From Hadesarchaea archaeon (GTDB taxonomy: Archaea; Hadarchaeota; Hadarchaeia; Hadarchaeales; Hadarchaeaceae), in NCBI GenBank assembly GCA_030672285.1, contig DAOVGS010000044.1, positions 1 to 34,839 on the forward strand: a stretch of DNA of 34,839 nucleotides. Direction: 5' to 3'. Shown piece after piece: positions 30,540 to 34,839 of the stretch. The notes beneath the pieces were generated by a model. It made no database searches. It was not told the DNA's origin and worked only from the letters and a program-made list of their open reading frames with translations. The number at the start of each line of letters is the position of its first letter. Within the stretch, counting starts at the first letter, position 1. Position numbers and translations under genes: made by a program.

Positions 30540-32057
30540 GTGGAGTTAGGGACCGTGGTCGCGACCGTGGATGGGCCCTCTCCGAGCAAGTTCACCTTCG
30601 TGGTCACCGAGAACGGATGCAGGATGCCGGTTCGACAGGGGCAGTTCGTGGAGGTTGAAACAGAGGAGGGTCTGGTGATCGCATTCGTCACCAACCTACT
30701 CAAAACTAACCGGTACTTCATGCGGGCTGAATCGGTCAAGGAATACGAGCGGGGAGGCAGGCCCCTGACGGCGATCTTTCCCGCCGACCGCTGGGAGTAC
30801 CTCATAGCCGAAGCCCAAGCGCTCGGGGTCCAGGGCGAAGGCGGGCTCGAGCGAACTACTTTCCCGCCATCACCTGGGCAAAAAGTGTGCGAAGCTAGGT
30901 CAGAGGCGCTAACACGCTTTCTAGGGTTAAATCCGGACGATGGGGTGGAGCTGGGCAAGCTCAAGCATCACGAGCTACCCGTGAAGCTCGACCTCACGAG
31001 GCTGTTGCGCAAACATGTGGCGGTGCTCGCGATGTCGGGAGCGGGCAAGTCTCACGGGGTGATGGTGATGATCGAGGAGCTACTCGACCGCTTACCCGAG
31101 CGTGGGCGGCCTGCGGTCGTCGTGGTGGACGTCCATGGCGAGTACGTTGGGTTGGCCGAAAGCTTCCCTGGTCGCGTGAGTATCGTCAAAGGGAGGGAAC
31201 TCAGGATAGGTGTGCCGAACCTGAGCTCGTATCAGTTCAAGGAGTTTATGTCCGACATGTCCGGGATGCAAGCGCGCGAGCTCCAGCGGGTGCTTGGTGA
31301 GCTTCGAGCCGAGATGCGGGCGGGCAAGGGGCCGTTCGGACTGGATGAGGTCATCTCGCGGATTGAGGGGGACGAGGACATTCATAAGCAGCTCCAGCAG
31401 GCTTTGCTCGGGTGGCTCTTCGACCTCCGCTCGCTCGGTGTCTTCGACCGCGCCGATCACCCGAACTGGGAAAAAGTGGTTGAACCAGGAAAGGCTGTGG
31501 TGGTCGACCTCAGCGATGTGGTCAGCTTGAGGAAGAAGCAGATGCTCGTGGCGTACGCTGCGCGGAGGCTGTTCAACGCACGCAAGCGTGGACGCGTGCC
31601 CCCGTTCGTGCTCTGCTTGGAGGAGGCCCATCAGTTTTGTCCGTCGAGCGAGTCCAAGCGTGCGGCGATTTCTAGGTCAATAATCGAAACGCTCGCTCGC
31701 GAGGGTCGCAAGTTTTACGCCTCGCTCGTGCTCATCTCCCAGCGCCCGGTGAGGCTCTCGACGACCGTGTTATCGCAGGCTAACACAAACGTCATCCTGC
31801 GGGTCACCAACCCCTATGACCTCGAGCACATCAAACAGTCTTCGGAGGCGATAACGGGGGAGGTCGCGGACATGATCTCCTCGCTGCCCGTGGGTGAGGC
31901 GTTGATTGTGGGTGAGGCCGTCAACCACCCAATCTTCGTGAAGGTTAGACGAAGGCGCTCGCGCGGGTCGGCGCACGGTGCCAGTTTGGAGGAGGTTGCG
32001 AAAGAATTTGAGCGGCGCAGCGGTCAAGGGCGCGAGGATGCGAAAGCGTTCATGTAA
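30540..32057 (+). CDS. herA: HerA bipolar DNA translocase/helicase
   Basis: Hexameric ATPase of 505 residues that drives NurA. It has an N-terminal HAS barrel (GTVVATVDGPSPSKFTFVV, QGQFVEVET), Walker A AMSGAGKSHGVM near residue 165, Walker B FVLCLEEAHQF near 360, and the C-terminal LISQRPVRLSTTVLSQANTNVILR (sensor/arginine region). GTG start with GGTGAG at 30531-30536, immediately after the nurA stop. The gene ends 7 bp before the stop of the convergent 57-residue gene. Confidence 0.95.
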   Translation: MELGTVVATVDGPSPSKFTFVVTENGCRMPVRQGQFVEVETEEGLVIAFVTNLLKTNRYFMRAESVKEYERGGRPLTAIFPADRWEYLIAEAQALGVQGEGGLERTTFPPSPGQKVCEARSEALTRFLGLNPDDGVELGKLKHHELPVKLDLTRLLRKHVAVLAMSGAGKSHGVMVMIEELLDRLPERGRPAVVVVDVHGEYVGLAESFPGRVSIVKGRELRIGVPNLSSYQFKEFMSDMSGMQARELQRVLGELRAEMRAGKGPFGLDEVISRIEGDEDIHKQLQQALLGWLFDLRSLGVFDRADHPNWEKVVEPGKAVVVDLSDVVSLRKKQMLVAYAARRLFNARKRGRVPPFVLCLEEAHQFCPSSESKRAAISRSIIETLAREGRKFYASLVLISQRPVRLSTTVLSQANTNVILRVTNPYDLEHIKQSSEAITGEVADMISSLPVGEALIVGEAVNHPIFVKVRRRRSRGSAHGASLEEVAKEFERRSGQGREDAKAFM

Positions 32058-32064
32058 GTTTGGG

Positions 32065-32238
32065 CTATTTCGAGAGCCTAATTGGCTTTTCAATCCAGCA
32101 TTCCGCAGGCAAGCCGTGGATGATGATTCTCTGATATCTGTGTGCACCTTTCGCTATCAAGATTGATTTGGTGCTCTTCCGGTACTCGCACCTGATCCTC
32201 TCGCCCACGATGCTGTCCCCAATGTCCCTGAGGATCAT
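32065..32238 (-). CDS. Small protein (57 aa) coupled to the RHH-winged helix regulator
   Basis: A 57-residue basic protein, MILRDIGDSIVG...KPIRLSK. It shows alternating short strands (GERIRCEYRKSTKSILIAKG, YQRIIIHGLP) and ends AECWIEKPIRL. Its ATG overlaps the TGA of the regulator gene (ATGA at 32238-32235), a strong sign that both are translated together. No family recognised. Partner roles (antitoxin-toxin pair, co-regulator) are possible, but nothing in the sequence resembles RelE, VapC or MazF. Confidence 0.7.
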   Translation of the reverse strand: MILRDIGDSIVGERIRCEYRKSTKSILIAKGAHRYQRIIIHGLPAECWIEKPIRLSK

Positions 32239-32561
32239 TTAACATCCTCAACTTTCTTTTCGCCCCAGAGCTCGCGGATGATGTCGGCTACTAATCCATA
32301 ATCTAGCCTCAGTTCATCAGCTATGTCGCTAGGGTATGCGACCTCTTTCTTCCGGAGATAATCTAATATCTCTCGCTTCGCCTTCTCCCTGGGCACGTCT
32401 CGCAACTTGATGATCTTCATCTCTCCGACCTCCTCGATGAAGCGCCTGATAGACTCCCTTATCACCTCGTTTCTCGAACGGTACCCCAACTTGGCGCGCA
32501 TGTTGTCAATCTTCCTTACTTCCTCAATCGGCAAGGAGATAGGGATGGTTGCCCGTTTCAT
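32235..32561 (-). CDS. Ribbon-helix-helix / winged-helix transcription regulator
   Basis: A 108-residue protein. Residues 1-45 are a CopG-type ribbon-helix-helix (MKRATIPISLPIEEVRKIDNMRAKLGYRSRNEVIRESIRRFIEE); residues 50-108 look like a winged helix (REKAKREILDYLRKKEVAYPSDIADELRLDYGLVADIIRELWGEKKVE). The ATG at 32561 begins the beta-strand of the RHH; an upstream TTG/ATG extension to 32618 lies at or before the predicted transcript start (TATA CTTTATACA near 32594). First gene of a two-gene operon with the 57-residue protein. Confidence 0.82.
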   Translation of the reverse strand: MKRATIPISLPIEEVRKIDNMRAKLGYRSRNEVIRESIRRFIEEVGEMKIIKLRDVPREKAKREILDYLRKKEVAYPSDIADELRLDYGLVADIIRELWGEKKVEDVK

Positions 32562-32639
32562 GGCATCAAAATCATTATTTGCATACGATTGTATAAAGCT
32601 TATGCTTCCCTCGACCATGCGCGTCTACCTCTGATTGTA

Positions 32640-33392
32640 TCAACTGCGTGGGTTCGCGACCAGCAGCAGCGCTCGCTCGCATAGCTCGCGCACGACCTCC
32701 GGCTGCAACACGTGCTGCCCGAGGTACTCGCGCAGGAGCGGCGTCAGATCCCATGTCACGTACCTGAAGCTCAGCCCTCCGGGATTTGCGCACGCTTGGC
32801 TCAGCTTTCGCACAGCCGTCGTCGTCGCCCGCAGACTATCACCGCGCTGTTTTCGAAGCTCGTCGACCAAGCCCTCGAACGCATGCCCGTCGTTCAAGTT
32901 TTTGTAGATGTAGCTACCCACATCGCCCGCCAGCTCGCGGTAGAGCTCGAGCGCCTCGCGGAGCGCTGACCAGTCGGAGTGCGCGTCGAGCTGCCAAAGG
33001 GTCCGCGCCCCCACGTGCTCCCGCAGGCGCTCGACGACTCCCTCATCGAAAGTCAGCAAGGGCAGCCGAATGTGCGCAGCCAGCATCAGGGCTCGCATGT
33101 CAGTGAGCGGGACATTTCGCTCCACCTCAAAAAGCAGGCGGCGCGATAGTTCATCGAGCAGCTCCGGCAGGTAGACGACGAGTAGCTCTCGGTCGCGAAC
33201 GAACTGGCTCACCAAGCTGTACCCAAGGGTCCTGCCCCGGACGGCGATCAGCTTGTCGCGCGCGAGCCAGCTGTAGGTTGCTGCAGGTAGATAGAGCTCA
33301 CCTCCATCCAGCAACTGCTGCGCCCGCTCGAAGCTAGCGCGGTCTACCAGCACGCTCACATCGCATATGGCTCCAAATCCCCGCGCTGTCAT
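32640..33392 (-). CDS. PIN-domain-like protein (250 aa)
   Basis: The N-terminal ~140 residues look like a PIN nuclease domain: GAICDVSVLVDRASFERAQQLL (first acidic residue), LLDELSRRLLFEVERN in the middle, and PLTDMRALMLAAHIRLPLLTFDEGV (the D-x-x-A-L-x-LA...LLTFD signature). About 110 further residues (ALELYRELAGDVGSYIYKNLN..., GLSFRYVTWDLTPLLREYL) are helical and unfamiliar. The start at ATG 33392 follows a strong TATA box (CTTATAAAG, 33423-33431). A longer frame to 33746 is antisense to the cyclophilin-like gene and is rejected. No antitoxin lies next to it, so a stand-alone RNase is more likely than a VapC toxin. Confidence 0.65.
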   Translation of the reverse strand: MTARGFGAICDVSVLVDRASFERAQQLLDGGELYLPAATYSWLARDKLIAVRGRTLGYSLVSQFVRDRELLVVYLPELLDELSRRLLFEVERNVPLTDMRALMLAAHIRLPLLTFDEGVVERLREHVGARTLWQLDAHSDWSALREALELYRELAGDVGSYIYKNLNDGHAFEGLVDELRKQRGDSLRATTTAVRKLSQACANPGGLSFRYVTWDLTPLLREYLGQHVLQPEVVRELCERALLLVANPRS

Positions 33393-33422
33393 CCGTCCCG
33401 CCAAGCCTTTGCGCGGAGGTTC

Positions 33423-33431
33423 TTTATAAGG
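33423..33431 (-). promoter_or_regulatory. TATA box of the PIN-domain gene
   Basis: CTTATAAAG on the minus strand, 26 bp before a predicted start near 33401, nine nt upstream of the ATG at 33392. Confidence 0.6.
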
Positions 33432-33491
33432 GAGAAAAATTACCCCATAGCAGAATTTTAAGCGCGAGTTGTGATACCAAGTTGGTAAATT

Positions 33492-33845
33492 ATGAGAAAA
33501 ATCAAGATAGTGTGCCGCGACTTTGAGGTCGAGGCTGAGCTGCTGGAAAAGCTGTGCCTCAATACCTGCGACGCAATTTGGAAAGCTTTGCCCTTCGATG
33601 CAGAAGTAGAAATCTGGAAGGAGGAGGTCTACTTCGAGATTTCGGTAAAGGTTCAACCAGAAAACCCAACGCCCAAAACTCAATCGGGTGATGTCTCCTA
33701 CTGGCCCCAAGGCCCGGGCTTCTGCATCTTCTTCGGCCGCTCGCAACCCGTCAGCCCCGTGAACACCTTCGCTCGGATAAAAAGTGGTGTTGAAAAATTT
33801 AGGGCCGCACGAACGGGGGATCGAATAACCGTGCGCCGAGCCTAA
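33492..33845 (+). CDS. Cyclophilin-like fold protein (TM1367/COG2164 type)
   Basis: A 117-residue single-domain protein with the cyclophilin-like barrel found in TM1367 and related prokaryotic proteins. Its signature is GDVSYWPQGPGFCIFFG, preceded by ISVKVQPENPTPKTQS. The catalytic residues of true peptidyl-prolyl isomerases are not evident and no activity is established for the family. ATG at 33492, with a TATA-like ATTTTAAGC near 33458. The stop lies 3 bp from the stop of the convergent methyltransferase gene. Confidence 0.75.
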   Translation: MRKIKIVCRDFEVEAELLEKLCLNTCDAIWKALPFDAEVEIWKEEVYFEISVKVQPENPTPKTQSGDVSYWPQGPGFCIFFGRSQPVSPVNTFARIKSGVEKFRAARTGDRITVRRA

Positions 33846-33848
33846 TGA

Positions 33849-34688
33849 TTAGAATATTTTCAAGTCGAGCACTACGTGGTAAACTCTAGTGGCGTAGGAG
33901 CGAATCGCCCTGCTCTCGAGCAACTCCACCTTCCTCCCCTTCGCGGCTGCGGCGGCACGAACGAACTCGAGTGAGGGCCTGAAAAGCTCGGGCTCCTTCC
34001 CGAAATCGTAGAAGTGCACCACGCCTCCCTCGGGCTTCAGCGCGAGCAATGCGACATCGAAGAACTCGCGTGCTAGCTCTGGAAGCGGCATGAGCACGCG
34101 GTCCGCCTTCCCCTTCAGGCGGGTTTCAACCACCTCTCGCGCGTCTCCCAAAATCAGCACCACACTATCACCGACCTTGTTGATGCGGATGTTCGTGCAC
34201 ATGTAGTTGAAGGCCGCCGGGTTCTTGTCGATCGAGTAAACACGCGAAGCTTGGCCGTGCTTGGCTATGACAACCGAGTAGCACCCCGCACCAGCGAACA
34301 AGTTTGTCACCGTTTCACCTGGTTTAACCAGCTGGGCGATGCGAAGACGTTCATGAGCCAGCCGAGGTGAGAAATACACCTTAGCAAGGTCGACCTTGAA
34401 GCTACATCCACTCTCGTGATACGTTGTTTCAGTTTCGGGCTCGCCTGCTATGACCTCTAACTCACGCGTCCGAAACTCGCCCCTCACCGCGCTCGTCTGG
34501 CGGAGGACCGTTCGGATGCGGCGATGGACCTGCATCAGGGCCTCGCCGATGAGGTGTTTTTTGGGGAGAAGCCCGTCAGGCAGCTTGACCACTGCAATAT
34601 TTCCAATGACGTCGAATGCCCGCCCTAGCTGCTTGAGCTCCTCGTCTGACAGTTGCCCCTTTAACGCCTCGCGCAGATTTCTTGGCAT
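33849..34688 (-). CDS. Trm5/Taw2-like tRNA methyltransferase
   Basis: A class I SAM-dependent methyltransferase of the Trm5 family, which methylates N1 of G37 in tRNA (or, for Taw2-type members, transfers aminocarboxypropyl in wyosine synthesis). The 279-residue chain has the D2 domain (FDVIGNIAVVKLP, EVIAGEPETETTYHESGCSFKVDLAKVYFSPRLAHERLRIA), SAM motif I NLFAGAGCYSVVIAK, motif II SIDKNPAAFNYM and the catalytic-loop region ADRVLMPLPELA. ATG 34688 with GGGAG upstream. A third domain (D1) of some Trm5 proteins is absent. Confidence 0.85.
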   Translation of the reverse strand: MPRNLREALKGQLSDEELKQLGRAFDVIGNIAVVKLPDGLLPKKHLIGEALMQVHRRIRTVLRQTSAVRGEFRTRELEVIAGEPETETTYHESGCSFKVDLAKVYFSPRLAHERLRIAQLVKPGETVTNLFAGAGCYSVVIAKHGQASRVYSIDKNPAAFNYMCTNIRINKVGDSVVLILGDAREVVETRLKGKADRVLMPLPELAREFFDVALLALKPEGGVVHFYDFGKEPELFRPSLEFVRAAAAAKGRKVELLESRAIRSYATRVYHVVLDLKIF

Positions 34689-34734
34689 GCTTGCTCCCAA
34701 AACAATTTCGTGCCGAAGCAAAAGGTTTTAGGGG

Positions 34735-34839
34735 CTATAGCATTTCCCTGCGCTTCGCCAGCCAGATGCTCAGGATGAAGGGGACGATAAAGTATCCTAA
34801 CATTACAAAAAAGCTTGTAGTCGGATCCGGGTTCCTCGC
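34735..34839 (-). CDS. C-terminus of a membrane protein, cut by window edge
   Basis: The open frame enters from the right edge and gives 34 residues: RNPDPTTSFF, a hydrophobic helix VMLGYFIVPFILSIWLA, then the basic tail KRREML and a TAG stop. It is the last transmembrane segment of an unknown membrane protein whose body is outside the window. It lies 46 bp upstream of the methyltransferase start, so the two may be cotranscribed. Confidence 0.65.
   Translation of the reverse strand, partial: ARNPDPTTSFFVMLGYFIVPFILSIWLAKRREML

Noticed and set aside
33393-33746. N-terminal extension of the PIN-domain gene
   Set aside because: It is antisense to the cyclophilin-like gene and lies upstream of the TATA box at 33423-33431.

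Overview
The window is archaeal chromosome. It encodes a histone, a proteasome beta subunit, the KH/beta-CASP termination nuclease FttA, a multi-OB RPA, RadA, NurA-HerA, a CDC48-type ATPase, an LSm protein, ribosomal protein L37e, SepF, sn-glycerol-1-phosphate dehydrogenase and a DGGGP-synthase-type UbiA enzyme for ether lipids. A histone together with the FtsZ-associated SepF points to a euryarchaeal-grade lineage; the sequence does not let me name the phylum. Starts are often TTG or GTG behind GGTGA-type ribosome binding sites, and TATA boxes about 26 bp before the inferred transcript start are easy to see.

Layout: 1-5215 is a cyclic-amide / nucleobase region with two SsnA-like amidohydrolases, a PreA-like flavoprotein with ferredoxin domain, a dihydroorotase/hydantoinase-family enzyme, and a histone gene in the middle. 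5208-7470 is an operon of ADP-forming acyl-CoA synthetase beta and alpha subunits plus a 53-residue protein that resembles a ribbon-helix-helix regulator. 7570-11000 holds hypD, a phosphoesterase, a frameshifted zinc ribbon, a hypothetical gene and egsA. 11028-15815 is information-processing core: psmB-fttA, then zpr1, sepF and a PUA protein on the other strand, then lsm-rpl37e and tRNA-Ala. 15816-21554 holds rpa-radA-phosphoglycolate phosphatase, minD, a second phosphoesterase and a PRC-barrel protein. 21597-25404 holds cdc48 with a small upstream gene, and larC.

25405-28406 is an atypical, visibly more A+T-rich insert. It carries one surface-anchored NosD-type beta-helix gene split by a run of eight C, flanked on both sides by the same short repeats (16 bp, 17 bp and 37 bp) and by fragments that look like the 3' end of a tRNA-Leu gene. 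28407-34839 returns to core genes: ubiA, nurA-herA, an RHH-winged helix regulator with a coupled 57-residue protein, a PIN-domain protein, a cyclophilin-like protein, a Trm5-like methyltransferase and the end of a membrane protein.

The observations I rate highest are: (1) a 21-bp element, 16/21 identical, at nearly the same distance upstream of the TATA boxes of rpa-radA and of nurA-herA, suggesting an undescribed recombination/repair regulon; (2) the C8 tract that splits the beta-helix gene and could be a phase-variation switch (or an assembly error); (3) the nested repeats around that gene; (4) an acyl-CoA synthetase alpha subunit that has lost the segment carrying its catalytic histidine, and a PreA-like enzyme that has lost its active-site cysteine. 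Three small genes supported by ATGA stop-start overlaps or by the sequence edge are also reported (5208-5369, 32065-32238, 34735-34839).
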